Shown here: one piece after another, positions 24,996 through 33,664 of the stretch
Position numbering within the stretch: the stretch's first letter is position 1
How the letters are laid out: the number at the start of each line of letters is the position of its first letter
Assembly (NCBI GenBank): GCA_007695035.1
Contig: REEO01000032.1
Coordinates: 1-40,675, forward strand
Source: Saprospirales bacterium
GTDB taxonomy: Bacteria; Bacteroidota; Bacteroidia; Chitinophagales; Saprospiraceae
Reading direction: 5' to 3'
DNA: 40,675 nucleotides
Notes under the pieces: model-generated
Databases searched by the model: none
Told to the model about the DNA's origin: nothing
Seen by the model: only the letters and a program-made list of their open reading frames with translations
Made by a program: the position numbers and the translations under genes

Positions 24996-25934
24996 ATGGA
25001 ATTCATAGAAATACTGGAATGTCACCGCAGAATTGAACCCTTTGTACACCGGAGTCCCGTGATGCGATCCCGGCAATTAAATGCGCTATCGGGAATCGAC
25101 CTTTTTTTCAAATGTGAGAACTTCCAAAAGGCGGGCTCCTTCAAGATCCGGGGTGCCACGAACGCCTTGTTGTCACTCCCTGAGGAAAAGCGAAAAAGAG
25201 GTGTGGTCACTCATTCCAGTGGTAATTTTGCACAGGCCCTGGCACTCGCTGCGCGCAATCTGGGGGTGAGCGCCTATATCGCCATGCCGGAAAATGCCCC
25301 TTTGGTTAAAAGGGAGGCCGCGAAAGACTACGGTGGGGCGATCCAACTATGCGGTCCCGGCATCAAAAACAGGGAAAAAGCGGCCCAGGTGATTTTAGAT
25401 AAAACAGGAGCGGAGTTGCTGCATCCATCCAATGATATCCGGGTTATTCAAGGTCAGGGTACTGCCGGTTTGGAACTCTTCCAGGATGTAGGGGAGCTGG
25501 ATGCTGTTTATGTGCCGGTGGGCGGAGGTGGATTGATAGCCGGTGTGTTGCTTGCCGCCCGATTGGCAGGCGGGAATTGCCGGGTGATAGGCGCCGAACC
25601 GGAAATGGCAGACGATGCCTATCGATCTCTGCAAATTGGTGAAATACAATACAACGAAAAACCCCCGAAAACCATCGCAGACGGATTGAAAACCCACCTC
25701 GGAGATGTGAATTTTCCCATTATCAAAAAATGGGCTTCAGGCATCACTACCGTATCAGAAAACCAGATCATCCAGGCCATGAAGTTAATTTACGAACGCA
25801 TGAAATTGGTGGTTGAACCATCTGCTGCAGTAGCCCTCGCCGCAGCACTCAAGGACCGTGATAAATGGACCGGCAAAAGGGTCGGAATTATTCTTTCCGG
25901 AGGCAATGTAAATCCCTCCATATTGCCTTTTTAA
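24996..25934 (+). CDS. PLP-dependent threonine/serine dehydratase (serine racemase-like)
   Basis: 312 residues, fold-type II PLP enzyme. The Schiff-base lysine is Lys50 in AGSFKIRGA. The phosphate or substrate loop SSGNFAQA is at 74-81. The PLP phosphate loop is GGGGLIAG within VPVGGGGLIAG, and the pyridine-nitrogen serine region is LSGGN near the end. There is no ACT regulatory domain, so it is the short catabolic type, and the length fits serine racemase or threonine dehydratase (about 320). It likely deaminates L-threonine or L-serine to the 2-keto acid plus ammonia. Racemase activity cannot be excluded. It is a single gene followed by a repeat-rich region. Confidence 0.9.
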   Translation: MEFIEILECHRRIEPFVHRSPVMRSRQLNALSGIDLFFKCENFQKAGSFKIRGATNALLSLPEEKRKRGVVTHSSGNFAQALALAARNLGVSAYIAMPENAPLVKREAAKDYGGAIQLCGPGIKNREKAAQVILDKTGAELLHPSNDIRVIQGQGTAGLELFQDVGELDAVYVPVGGGGLIAGVLLAARLAGGNCRVIGAEPEMADDAYRSLQIGEIQYNEKPPKTIADGLKTHLGDVNFPIIKKWASGITTVSENQIIQAMKLIYERMKLVVEPSAAVALAAALKDRDKWTGKRVGIILSGGNVNPSILPF

Positions 25935-25970
25935 CTACATTTATCAGAGTTAATAGGAATACCACCACAC

Positions 25971-26026
25971 CAGACCAACGGTGTCATACAAAACAGCGAT
26001 AGCTTGACTCTAAAGCTTTTGAGGGC
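25971..26026. repeat. GACCCC/GGGGTC + AAAGCTTT unit, diverged copy
   Basis: Same order as 12491-12549: CAGACCAACGGTGTCATACA, then AGCGATAGCTT, then TAAAGCTTTTGAGGGC. The palindromic ends have partly decayed. Confidence 0.5.
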
Positions 26027-26104
26027 CTGTCCCCACCAAATTTTTCAGGGTAGGCAAAACTTTGTGGGGTGCAACACTCATCCCTCATTAACCCCCTGTG
26101 AAAA

Positions 26105-26253
26105 GCATCCTGAAGGGTTGCGGCAGCTTGGTGTTTTCCCTTTACACCAGACCCCATGGGGTCATTCAACACAGTGATGAACCAGACCCCTCCAGAAAGC
26201 ATAGGGGACAAGAATTCTTTAGGGGGTATCACCCATCGCCTGAAGGGGTGCAA
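26105..26253. repeat. Cluster of CCTGAAGGG and GACCCCATGGGGTC palindromes
   Basis: GCATCCTGAAGGGTTGC (26105-26121), the 14-base perfect palindrome GACCCCATGGGGTC (26150-26163) and TCGCCTGAAGGGGTGCAA (26236-26253). The first and third share the 9-base core CCTGAAGGG with copies elsewhere in the window. Confidence 0.55.
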
Positions 26254-26444
26254 CAACCCTCCACGAGGCCCACAAAACCGGCCAGATACAATCGCCCCCC
26301 TATATTTTCACAGTCGGTATGGAATTTGTACAGGTCAATGTCCGTTACAGTTACCCGGCAATTGTACGAAGCTTTCGGGCCGGCATTGGCAACCTTTAAC
26401 ATAATTTTTGCGCAAATACGCCAAAAAAGCCTCTCAACGCATCG

Positions 26445-26452
26445 TATATTTG
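26445..26452 (+). promoter_or_regulatory. -7 box (TATATTTG) for the TonB-like gene
   Basis: Exact TAnnTTTG match 34 bases upstream of the start at 26486. Confidence 0.5.
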
Positions 26453-26485
26453 TGTAATAAGAGCAAATAAACCATACCGACCGAC

Positions 26486-27526
26486 ATGACCTTTAGACAG
26501 AGAAATCGAATCAATGCTGCCGAGCGAAAAAATCGCAGGAGGGGTATTATCTACTCCATTCTTTTCCATGCAGCTCTGTTTCTCATTATGTGGTTCGTGG
26601 GCATCAGCAGTACCGATCGCCCGGATGAAATGGCATACATAGAGGTTGTTTTCGAACAGCCCAGTGGCCCATCCGCACCGGAAGCCGCGCAGTCTGAAGC
26701 CGCAGAACCCGCTCCCGAAGCTGCTGCTCCTGCAGAGGAAGAAGTGGTTGAAGAAGAAGTGTTCGAAGAAGAGGCTGCTGAAATCGAACAACCGGTCGAA
26801 GAAATTGAGATCGAACAACCGGAAGCTCAACCCGAACCCGCGGATGTAGTAACGGACCTTACCACGGAAGATTTTTCCGATATCATCGCCAGAGAACGCG
26901 AACAACAACCGGAACCCGAACCGGAAGAAGAAATAATTGAGGAGGAGATTGAGGAAGTGATTGAAGAGGAACCCGAGCCTGAACCCGAACCAAGACCCAC
27001 CCCCACGCCCAGTGAGGCCGACAGACCTACCCAGGAAGAAAGCCCTAGAACGCGACCCACACCCAGTGAATTCCCCAGGCCCAGTCCGGGCGAAAGAGAC
27101 AGCGATTCCGATCGTGCGTCGGCCGATGATGGTAGAGGTGATTCCGAAGCCCGTGGTGACTCTGACAGACCCAGTGAAACCGCCGGGGAGGGAAGAGTTC
27201 CCAATCCAAGAGGTGGTGCAAGGGGCGAAGATCGCAGCCAGTGGTCTGGGTTTCAGGGAACCGGCCCTCTTAGAAGAGCTGTTGTCCACAGGGGTGATTC
27301 CCGTGCACTTGCAGGTGGCCCCGGAGTTATTATGATCCGACTGTGTATTAATCGCAGCGGGGAGATTATCTTTCAGGAGATTAACGAAGCGGGTACAACC
27401 ATCGAGGATACCGATCTGTTGAGAAGAGCCATGGATCTGCTCTCCACCTATCGCTTTGAAATTGATCAGGACGCTCCCTTTAGAGAGTGTGGAAATTACA
27501 CCTACCGGCTCACTCCGCCTGACTAA
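26486..27526 (+). CDS. TonB-like energy transducer with long acidic-proline linker
   Basis: 346 residues. A basic N-terminus is followed by one membrane anchor at about 19-41 (RGIIYSILFHAALFLIMWFVGI), then IEVVFEQP. Residues about 55-245 are low-complexity, rich in Glu, Pro and Ala and later Ser, Asp and Arg. They could span the periplasm. The C-terminal 80 residues are globular (GGPGVIMIRLCINRSGEIIFQEIN..., ending CGNYTYRLTPPD). The architecture fits TonB, which couples the proton gradient through ExbB/ExbD to outer-membrane receptors. The C-terminal domain lacks some canonical features (no clear YP motif), and no exbB or exbD gene lies nearby, so a related cell-envelope protein is possible. 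It converges with uvrA, 26 bases apart. Confidence 0.7.
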   Translation: MTFRQRNRINAAERKNRRRGIIYSILFHAALFLIMWFVGISSTDRPDEMAYIEVVFEQPSGPSAPEAAQSEAAEPAPEAAAPAEEEVVEEEVFEEEAAEIEQPVEEIEIEQPEAQPEPADVVTDLTTEDFSDIIAREREQQPEPEPEEEIIEEEIEEVIEEEPEPEPEPRPTPTPSEADRPTQEESPRTRPTPSEFPRPSPGERDSDSDRASADDGRGDSEARGDSDRPSETAGEGRVPNPRGGARGEDRSQWSGFQGTGPLRRAVVHRGDSRALAGGPGVIMIRLCINRSGEIIFQEINEAGTTIEDTDLLRRAMDLLSTYRFEIDQDAPFRECGNYTYRLTPPD

Positions 27527-27552
27527 TTGCAGTGCTTAACTTTCAATGGCTG

Positions 27553-30405
27553 TCACTGTCCTTCAGATTCCAGTTTTTGGGCGAGGAATTGCCCCGTGTG
27601 GGATCCTTTGACCTCCAGTATGCCATCGCGAGGTCCCTGGTAAACTATCTGTCCTCCTTTTTTACCGCCCTCCGGTCCAAGGTCTATAATCCAGTCAGCA
27701 CTTTTGACCACTTCCATATTGTGCTCTATAATGATTGCAGTATGCCCTTTGCCAATGAGTTCGGCAATGGCGGTGAGCAATTTGTTGATGTCGTCAAAAT
27801 GGAGTCCGGTGGTGGGTTCGTCAAAAATAAACAAGGTTTTTGGGTTGTTGTGGCCCGCCAGAAGGAATGAAGCCAGTTTTACCCGCTGGGCCTCTCCTCC
27901 TGATAAGGTGCTCGATGACTGGCCGAGCTTGATGTAGCCGAGCCCAACATCATAAAGTGCCTGAAGCCGCCTGGCGATTTGTGGCTCCTCTGCAAAATAC
28001 TGCAGCGACTCCTCCACCGACATTTCCAGAATATCGTGGATGTTTTTATCTCTATATTTTACCTGCAGTACTTCGTGCTTGAACCGCATACCTTTACATG
28101 CTTCACAGACGAGTGAAACATCAGCGAGAAACTGCATTTCAATGGTCACCTTTCCCTCTCCCTCACATTCCGGGCACCTTCCACCCTCCACATTAAAGGA
28201 AAAATGGCGGGGCAAAAATCCCTGCATTTCCGCAAAGGGTCTGCCGGCCATCAGTTTTCTTATTTCGTCGTATGCTTTGACGTAGGTAACGGGATTGGAG
28301 CGAGACGACCTCCCTATTGGTTTTTGGGAAACCCATTCGACCTGCTCTATGCGGTCCAGGTCTCCGCCCAATGACTTGAATTTGTCAGAGGTGTGTATGT
28401 ATTGATCACCAACCCTGGATTGCACCGCGGGATAGAGAATGTCTCTGACCAGGGTGGACTTGCCCGATCCCGACACGCCAGTCACCACCGTGAGTACGTG
28501 TAAGGGGATTTTGATGTCAATGCCCTCTATATTGTGGCAGCGGGCCTCCTCCAATTCGATGAAATACCTTAGTTTCCTTCGGGGGCCGGGCATGCTGACT
28601 CGTTTTTTCCCACTGAGGTATTCGCTGGTGATGGTGGTATTTTTTTTGTCAAAAAAACGTTTCGAACCATCGGAAAACACCACTTTCCCTCCGTGTAAAC
28701 CGGCTCCGGGCCCAATTTCTACGATGTGATCGGCTTCTCTGATGATGTCCTCCTCGTGCTCTACTACCACGACGGTGTTGTTGAGGTCCCGCAAGTCTTT
28801 GAGGACCCTGAGGAGATTGCGGGTGTCCCTCGGATGAAGCCCGATGCTGGGTTCGTCTAGAATGTAGAGGGATTTGGTGAGATTGGAACTCAGTAGCCTG
28901 GTGAGATTGATGCGTTGCAATTCACCGCCGCTCAGAGTGGATGATATGCGGTTTAGAGTGAGGTACTCAAGGCCTGTTTTGACCATGGTTCGCAAGCGTG
29001 TTTCAATCTCTAACAGCAGACGAGAGGCGATTTTTTGGCTGTGTTTATCAGGTTTATTTTCCTCAAAAAATTGCAGTAATTCATCCACAGGCAATTGCAT
29101 GAGATGCCCTATATCTACACCGCAGTATTTTACATATAGCGCCTCTTTTTTCAATCGCTTACCCCTGCACTCCGGACAGCGGGTCCTGCCCCGATAGCGA
29201 GACAATAAGACCCTGTTTTGGATTTTATAGCTCTTTTTCTCCACCCGATCAAAGTAATCATTGATGCCCGGAAAATGGTGGGTTCCATCCCACAAGAGGT
29301 CTTTTTCACTCTCTGACAAATCCCGGTAGGGCACCGTGACCCGCAGCTTGTATTTGTAGGCATTGTCGAGAACTGCCTGCAGAAATGCATCCGATTTTTG
29401 ACCGGAATAACAGGCTATGGCACCGTCCATTACCGAAAGTCCCGGATTGGGGATGACTTTGTTTTCGTCTATTCCCAACACCTGGCCGTAGCCCTCGCAT
29501 CTGTTGCATGCTCCGTAAGCATTGTTGTAGTTAAAAAGGTTTGGGGTGGGGTCCATGAAAGTGATGCCATCTGCCTCAAATCGATTGTTGAAATCTCTGT
29601 GGGCTCCTTTTATTTCTTCCACCCTGCAACTACCACCTCCCTGTATAAATGCCGTTTGTACGGAATCACCCATTCGCATTTTGAGTTCTTCGTCTCCTTT
29701 CTTTACTACAAAGCGGTCCACCACTATACGCAAATCCGATGGTTCACTTTTTTCGTCCGTAAATTTATTGTCTTCCAGGAGGTCCTCAATATAATGTGGC
29801 TCTTTATCCTGCATCACCCGGGTGAATCCCTTTTGGATCAATATTTTTAACTCTTGATCCAATAACCTGCCTTCGCTGCGGATTAAAGGTGCAGTCAAAA
29901 CAACTCTGGTTTTTTCCTCCAGTGACAATAAGTAGTCCACCACATCCGAAGTCTGGTATCGCTTTACCTCCTCCCCTGATACGGGGGAGATTGTTTTTCC
30001 CGTGCGGGCAAATAACAGCCTCAGATAGTCGTAAATCTCAGTGATGGAACCAACAGTGGACCTGGCATTGCTACCAGCGGTGCGCTGTTCGATGGCGATG
30101 GCAGGACAAAGGCCCCGAATGTAGTCCACTTCAGGTTTTTTCATTCGCTCCATAAACTGGCGCGCATAGGAGGAAAGGCTTTCCACATATCGGCGCTGCC
30201 CCTCCGCGTAGAGAGTTTCCATAATTAGGGAGGATTTACCTGATCCGGAAAGGCCGCAAACCACGATCAGCTTCTCTTTAGGGAGTTGGATCTCCACATT
30301 TTGGAGGTTGTTGCTCCGGGCACCTTTGATGTGGATTACATCGGGTGTAGAAGTAACATTACGGCTTTTTTTCGATCTTGCAGAACCGCTGGTTTTTGAC
30401 GCCAT
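27553..30405 (-). CDS. uvrA: UvrABC excinuclease subunit A
   Basis: About 950 residues from ATG at 30405. A GTG further upstream at 30432 is in frame but less likely. It has two ABC ATPase halves. The first Walker A is GLSGSGKSS (51-59) and its signature is STLSGGELQRINLTRLL with ILDEPSIGLHPRD. The second half has VTGVSGSGKSTL, SSTLSGGEAQRVKL and FDEPTTGLHFDD. Zinc-binding cysteine pairs are visible as CNRCEG, CPECRG, and the C-terminal module CPECEG...CEACKG. UvrA dimers scan DNA for bulky lesions and load UvrB. uvrB lies 4.6 kb away on the other strand. A -7 box and a tandem repeat lie upstream. Confidence 0.97.
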   Translation of the reverse strand: MASKTSGSARSKKSRNVTSTPDVIHIKGARSNNLQNVEIQLPKEKLIVVCGLSGSGKSSLIMETLYAEGQRRYVESLSSYARQFMERMKKPEVDYIRGLCPAIAIEQRTAGSNARSTVGSITEIYDYLRLLFARTGKTISPVSGEEVKRYQTSDVVDYLLSLEEKTRVVLTAPLIRSEGRLLDQELKILIQKGFTRVMQDKEPHYIEDLLEDNKFTDEKSEPSDLRIVVDRFVVKKGDEELKMRMGDSVQTAFIQGGGSCRVEEIKGAHRDFNNRFEADGITFMDPTPNLFNYNNAYGACNRCEGYGQVLGIDENKVIPNPGLSVMDGAIACYSGQKSDAFLQAVLDNAYKYKLRVTVPYRDLSESEKDLLWDGTHHFPGINDYFDRVEKKSYKIQNRVLLSRYRGRTRCPECRGKRLKKEALYVKYCGVDIGHLMQLPVDELLQFFEENKPDKHSQKIASRLLLEIETRLRTMVKTGLEYLTLNRISSTLSGGELQRINLTRLLSSNLTKSLYILDEPSIGLHPRDTRNLLRVLKDLRDLNNTVVVVEHEEDIIREADHIVEIGPGAGLHGGKVVFSDGSKRFFDKKNTTITSEYLSGKKRVSMPGPRRKLRYFIELEEARCHNIEGIDIKIPLHVLTVVTGVSGSGKSTLVRDILYPAVQSRVGDQYIHTSDKFKSLGGDLDRIEQVEWVSQKPIGRSSRSNPVTYVKAYDEIRKLMAGRPFAEMQGFLPRHFSFNVEGGRCPECEGEGKVTIEMQFLADVSLVCEACKGMRFKHEVLQVKYRDKNIHDILEMSVEESLQYFAEEPQIARRLQALYDVGLGYIKLGQSSSTLSGGEAQRVKLASFLLAGHNNPKTLFIFDEPTTGLHFDDINKLLTAIAELIGKGHTAIIIEHNMEVVKSADWIIDLGPEGGKKGGQIVYQGPRDGILEVKGSHTGQFLAQKLESEGQ

Positions 30406-30462
30406 TTTGCCTTTTATGGTATTGTCGAGCACGAATGCACGGGTTTAATCTTTTAGAACATG

Positions 30463-30470
30463 CAAAGATA
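30463..30470 (-). promoter_or_regulatory. -7 box (TATCTTTG) for uvrA
   Basis: Exact TAnnTTTG match on the minus strand, 58 bases upstream of the start at 30405. It supports the ATG over the upstream GTG only weakly, since both lie downstream of it. Confidence 0.5.
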
Positions 30471-30478
30471 GATTAAAT

Positions 30479-30526
30479 TGACAATTGAATTGATAATTGA
30501 CAGTTGACAATTGACAGTTGACAATG
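30479..30526. repeat. Short tandem repeat of TTGACAA/TTGACAG words
   Basis: Repeated words TGACAATTGA, ATTGATAATTGA, CAGTTGACAA, TTGACAGTTGACAA occupy 48 bases directly upstream of the uvrA -7 box. The repeat is imperfect with a period of about 7-8. It would overlap the -33 region of the uvrA promoter. Confidence 0.6.
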
Positions 30527-30614
30527 GTTGTGTTTTGGGCGAAATCTCTTGCACCTCGGAAGGGATTTGGGGTTAGGCCATCTTCACTTGGTCATAAGCT
30601 ATCAACCAATGCCC

Positions 30615-31370
30615 TCACTTCCTGCCTAATAATCTCTTCATTCGCTGCTTTTTTTTTCTTCCGGCTCTGAATTTTTGGTCCGCTTCCAGGATGGCCCGGG
30701 TGGTTGCCTTCTTTGGCCATCCGGTGAGTTTGGCGTATTCTTCTCCTATGATGGAAAGAGCTTTTTTATCAGCGCTTAGTCTGGCAAAATTATTCAATCT
30801 CACCTTTCGGCTCAGTTTTTTGAACTGCATCCGGTTGATATCGACAAGGAAGAATTGGTATTGTCCATTTGAATCTTCCCTTACCAGGGTATTCCCTGGG
30901 CTGTGATCGAGGAACCAGACCCTTTTTTCATGCAGGTGAAAAGTGAACCGGGTGAATTGTCGGAGGATTTCCTCCCTATTGGTAAAGTTTTTTTGCTCAA
31001 GCGGTTGTCGGATGCTAAATTGACCTGTTAAATGTTCCGACAGGTAATAGCTTTTGTTCAATCCCCAAAAGTTGCGTTCTTCCCCATAGGCCATGGGCTC
31101 CGGGGTGTTTATTCCAAGCGCCAGTAGTTTCTTTGCGTATTCGAAGGAACGCCTCGCCTTGGACTTTCGAAGGTAGCGGTAAGCCAGTTTATTCACCGCA
31201 TTTGGAATCTGAAATGCCTTTATATTGACAGTTTTTCCATCCAGTGGAAAGATTTTAATGGTGTTTCGCTTTCCTTTGACCAACATTTCTCCGGATCGGT
31301 CAAAGTCCGTGATCATTTCCACCAGTCGCCTGCGATGGCGCTTATAGTCCCCGTTAATTACCACATGCAT
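30615..31370 (-). CDS. Kdo/WaaP-type lipopolysaccharide kinase family protein
   Basis: 251 residues with a protein-kinase-like fold. The ATP lysine region is VNIKAF (Lys51). The catalytic loop is FLDHSPGNTL with Asp155 and Asn160, and the metal-binding DIN is at 177-179 (VDINRMQF). This arrangement is that of the 3-deoxy-D-manno-octulosonic acid kinase/WaaP/InaA family, which phosphorylates sugars of the LPS core at the inner membrane face. The exact acceptor is unknown. The tail is highly basic (AGRKKKQRMKRLLGRK), suiting contact with membrane or lipid A. It is the gene upstream of uvrA on the same strand but 210 bases away. Confidence 0.82.
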   Translation of the reverse strand: MHVVINGDYKRHRRRLVEMITDFDRSGEMLVKGKRNTIKIFPLDGKTVNIKAFQIPNAVNKLAYRYLRKSKARRSFEYAKKLLALGINTPEPMAYGEERNFWGLNKSYYLSEHLTGQFSIRQPLEQKNFTNREEILRQFTRFTFHLHEKRVWFLDHSPGNTLVREDSNGQYQFFLVDINRMQFKKLSRKVRLNNFARLSADKKALSIIGEEYAKLTGWPKKATTRAILEADQKFRAGRKKKQRMKRLLGRK

Positions 31371-31461
31371 TTTTTCCAGATTACCCTATGCGGGCACTAA
31401 GGTAGATATTTTTTTCCATTCAAAATATTGGGCGTCATACGTGAAATAAAGCCGAAAAGAG

Positions 31462-31469
31462 TATATTTG
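31462..31469 (+). promoter_or_regulatory. -7 box (TATATTTG) for the M48 peptidase gene
   Basis: Exact TAnnTTTG match 39 bases upstream of the start at 31508. Confidence 0.5.
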
Positions 31470-31507
31470 TGGGGTTGTATTCTCGTTTGTTGAACTGAAA
31501 TGGATAG

Positions 31508-32356
31508 ATGGCCATTTCTTTAAAAAGATCTGTTATGAGAGTTGCGTTGTTTCTCGTTTTTATCTTTGTCCTGGAGGCCTGCAGCCAGGTTGCATTTACC
31601 GGTAGGAGACAGGCTCAGTTGATCCCGATGGGTACCATTAATTCCATGAGCTTTACCCAGTACGATGAGTTTTTGGCTGCCAACAACACCCTTCCAGCCG
31701 ATGCCCCGGAAACCCAATTAATACGGAGGATTGGAGATGATCTAATACACGCTGTGGAGGTGTATTACAAGGCCAACAACATGGAGCGAGAACTGAAACA
31801 GTTTAAATGGGAATTTAATGTGGTCAAGAGCGACCAGATTAATGCTTTCGCCATGCCAGGAGGAAAGGTGGTGATGTTTACCGGGATAATGGAGCTCGCC
31901 CAAAACGAGGATGCAATGGCAGTCATCATGGGACACGAAATAGCGCACGCACTGGCCCATCATGGAAATGAGCGAATGAGTCAGATGGTGTGGACCCAGT
32001 TGGGATTTGCAGCCCTTGATGTAGCACTTTCGGAACAACCTCAACAAACCAAAGACCTGCTAATGGCAGCAGCCGGAGCCGGTGCACAGGTGGGAGTGCT
32101 TCTGCCCTTCAGTCGAAAACACGAGAGCGAAGCCGATGAAATCGGACTCTACCTGATGACCATGGCGGGCTACGATCCCACAGAGGCTGTACCGTTCTGG
32201 GAGCGTATGGGCCAGTCCGGTGGTGCAGCACCCCCGGAATTTCTCAGCACCCACCCCGGACCTGAGCGCAGAGCAGAAAATCTGAATAAGCTCATCCCCA
32301 AAGCCAGAGAGTACGCGGAAAAATACCCTGTTCCTATGAGTTCGAGGAATCAGTGA
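31508..32356 (+). CDS. M48 family zinc metallopeptidase, lipoprotein
   Basis: 282 residues. The signal peptide ends at VLEAC (Cys25), so it is a likely lipoprotein. ATG at 31535 would give a shorter signal with the same cleavage. The zinc motif HEIAH is at 143-147 in MGHEIAHALAHHGNERM. The third ligand is in SRKHESEADEIGLYLM. A conserved INAFAMPGGKVVMFTG (111-126) is typical of the BepA/LoiP/YcaL-like periplasmic group. Members degrade or help assemble outer-membrane proteins. The repeat part found in BepA is missing, so this resembles the short single-domain forms such as LoiP. Confidence 0.92.
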   Translation: MAISLKRSVMRVALFLVFIFVLEACSQVAFTGRRQAQLIPMGTINSMSFTQYDEFLAANNTLPADAPETQLIRRIGDDLIHAVEVYYKANNMERELKQFKWEFNVVKSDQINAFAMPGGKVVMFTGIMELAQNEDAMAVIMGHEIAHALAHHGNERMSQMVWTQLGFAALDVALSEQPQQTKDLLMAAAGAGAQVGVLLPFSRKHESEADEIGLYLMTMAGYDPTEAVPFWERMGQSGGAAPPEFLSTHPGPERRAENLNKLIPKAREYAEKYPVPMSSRNQ

Positions 32357-32469
32357 GAAGTAATGCAACTATCCCCCCGGATGTAGGCATTTTTGCCCTG
32401 GTTATACCGTTCAGGACTAAATTAAGTGTTAAATCCGGCCATAATTTATTGAAGGCAAGTCGAATGACA

Positions 32470-32477
32470 TAACTTTG
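32470..32477 (+). promoter_or_regulatory. -7 box (TAACTTTG) with TTG at -33 for the T9SS cargo gene
   Basis: Exact TAnnTTTG match 56 bases upstream of 32533. A TTG sits 18 bases before it, close to the expected -33 spacing, so this is the best formed promoter in the window. Confidence 0.55.
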
Positions 32478-32532
32478 ATTTCAAGACTGATGCTTTTACA
32501 AGCAACCATTTTGAAACCAGAAATCATTCGTT

Positions 32533-33585
32533 ATGCTAAAATTTACAATCCGCAATTTTCTCTATGCCCTGGGGCCTGTGCTTTTAACCATCCTCAGCCC
32601 CCTGGTCCTCTTTAATCAGGAACTTTACTTTGATATTGAAACTGAGACTGATGTGGAGTACCATCCACTGGAGGATGGCGAGCTTTTGAGTTCGCCCGGT
32701 TGGACCAATGCCAACTTTTTTGTACCGTTGGATTTTGCCCTGGACTTTATGGGGACCATCAATAGCGGTCCCATTGAGAATTCAAGTCCGGTAGTGGGGG
32801 TGGAATTTTTCAGACCTGATTTTGACGCGGAAGCAATTAATATATTTACTCCCTATCACACTTCCCTTACAGATATTTGGAACTTCGATGCAGACTACGA
32901 GTCGAAAATACGTTACTCTGTGACTGGTGAAGAAGGTGAGCGGGTACTCACAATTGAATACTACCGCGCCGGTTTTGCAAATATGGACGGAAGTTCCGGC
33001 GTGCAGGTCAACACAACATTTCAGGTGTCTTTTTTTGAAATCAATGGCGAGATCAGTCTGCATTTTGGACCCCAGGAAAATCGGGAGTTTTTTCACCATC
33101 TTCACGATAGAGATGGGCTGGGACCTTTGATTTATTTTGTTCAAAACATGCGCATCGAAGATCATGACTTGGTAGTCGATATTTCAGGTCTTTTGTCCGG
33201 AGATCCGGATGACCCCTATCTCGAACCCTTTTTCACAAAAGAGCCGACGGAGGATTTGACCGGTCTCACGGGTGATCCCAGACCTGGCACCCTGTATCGT
33301 TTTGTTCCCAAATCCACTTCTACGGTGCAGATTGAGCAATCAACTTCCGTATCTGTATGGCCGACAATCGCATCTGACTATGTTTATGTTTCTATGGAAG
33401 ATCAACCGCTTCCCGAAATGGATTATACGGTAATTGGAATCGATGGTCGGGAATTTTCCAGTGGAAAGATCAATGGCCAAATGAACCGCATTAGTATCCT
33501 CGACCTCCCTGCCGGAAGTTATATAGTGCGGTTGGAAAGTGGTGGAAAAATTTTTGTCAGGCAGATTGTGAAAGTCGGCAGGTGA
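32533..33585 (+). CDS. Secreted protein with type IX sorting domain, 350 aa
   Basis: The N-terminal hydrophobic segment (FLYALGPVLLTILSPLVLF, 9-27) is a signal peptide. Residues 35-260 are beta-rich with acidic, aromatic strands (VEYHPLEDGELLSSPGW, VVGVEFFRPDFDAE, VLTIEYYRAGF, FQVSFFEINGEISLHFG), as in jelly-roll or lectin-like adhesins. The last 75 residues form a T9SS sorting domain: SVWPTIASDYVYVSM, YTVIGIDGREFSSGK, LPAGSYIVRLESGGK, ending VRQIVKVGR. It should be secreted to or beyond the cell surface. The function is unknown. The next gene is 80 bases downstream on the same strand. Confidence 0.82.
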   Translation: MLKFTIRNFLYALGPVLLTILSPLVLFNQELYFDIETETDVEYHPLEDGELLSSPGWTNANFFVPLDFALDFMGTINSGPIENSSPVVGVEFFRPDFDAEAINIFTPYHTSLTDIWNFDADYESKIRYSVTGEEGERVLTIEYYRAGFANMDGSSGVQVNTTFQVSFFEINGEISLHFGPQENREFFHHLHDRDGLGPLIYFVQNMRIEDHDLVVDISGLLSGDPDDPYLEPFFTKEPTEDLTGLTGDPRPGTLYRFVPKSTSTVQIEQSTSVSVWPTIASDYVYVSMEDQPLPEMDYTVIGIDGREFSSGKINGQMNRISILDLPAGSYIVRLESGGKIFVRQIVKVGR

Positions 33586-33664
33586 GGCCTTTTGTACGAT
33601 TTGGGGGGAGGGAGGCCAGGATGAATTCTCTTCCACATCAATTGCTGCTTCCAACAATTATACT

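Larger units (their letters stand above)
25935..26485. other. Mosaic of dispersed repeats with the tonB-like promoter
   Basis: About 550 bases without a credible gene. It holds a diverged AAAGCTTT unit (25971-26026), CCTGAAGGG palindromes (26105-26121 and 26236-26253), the perfect palindrome GACCCCATGGGGTC (26150-26163), and further GTGGGGTGCAAC-like pieces. The last 100 bases carry the promoter of the next gene. Open frames here owe their length to the GC-rich repeats. Confidence 0.6.

Noticed and set aside
26098-26457. 119-codon plus-strand frame
   Set aside because: Lies entirely within dispersed palindromes and the promoter of the next gene.
26396-27289. 297-codon open frame antisense to the TonB-like gene
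   Set aside because: Gly/Phe/Arg-rich composition produced by the Glu/Pro repeat codons of the sense strand; no start context and no recognisable domain.
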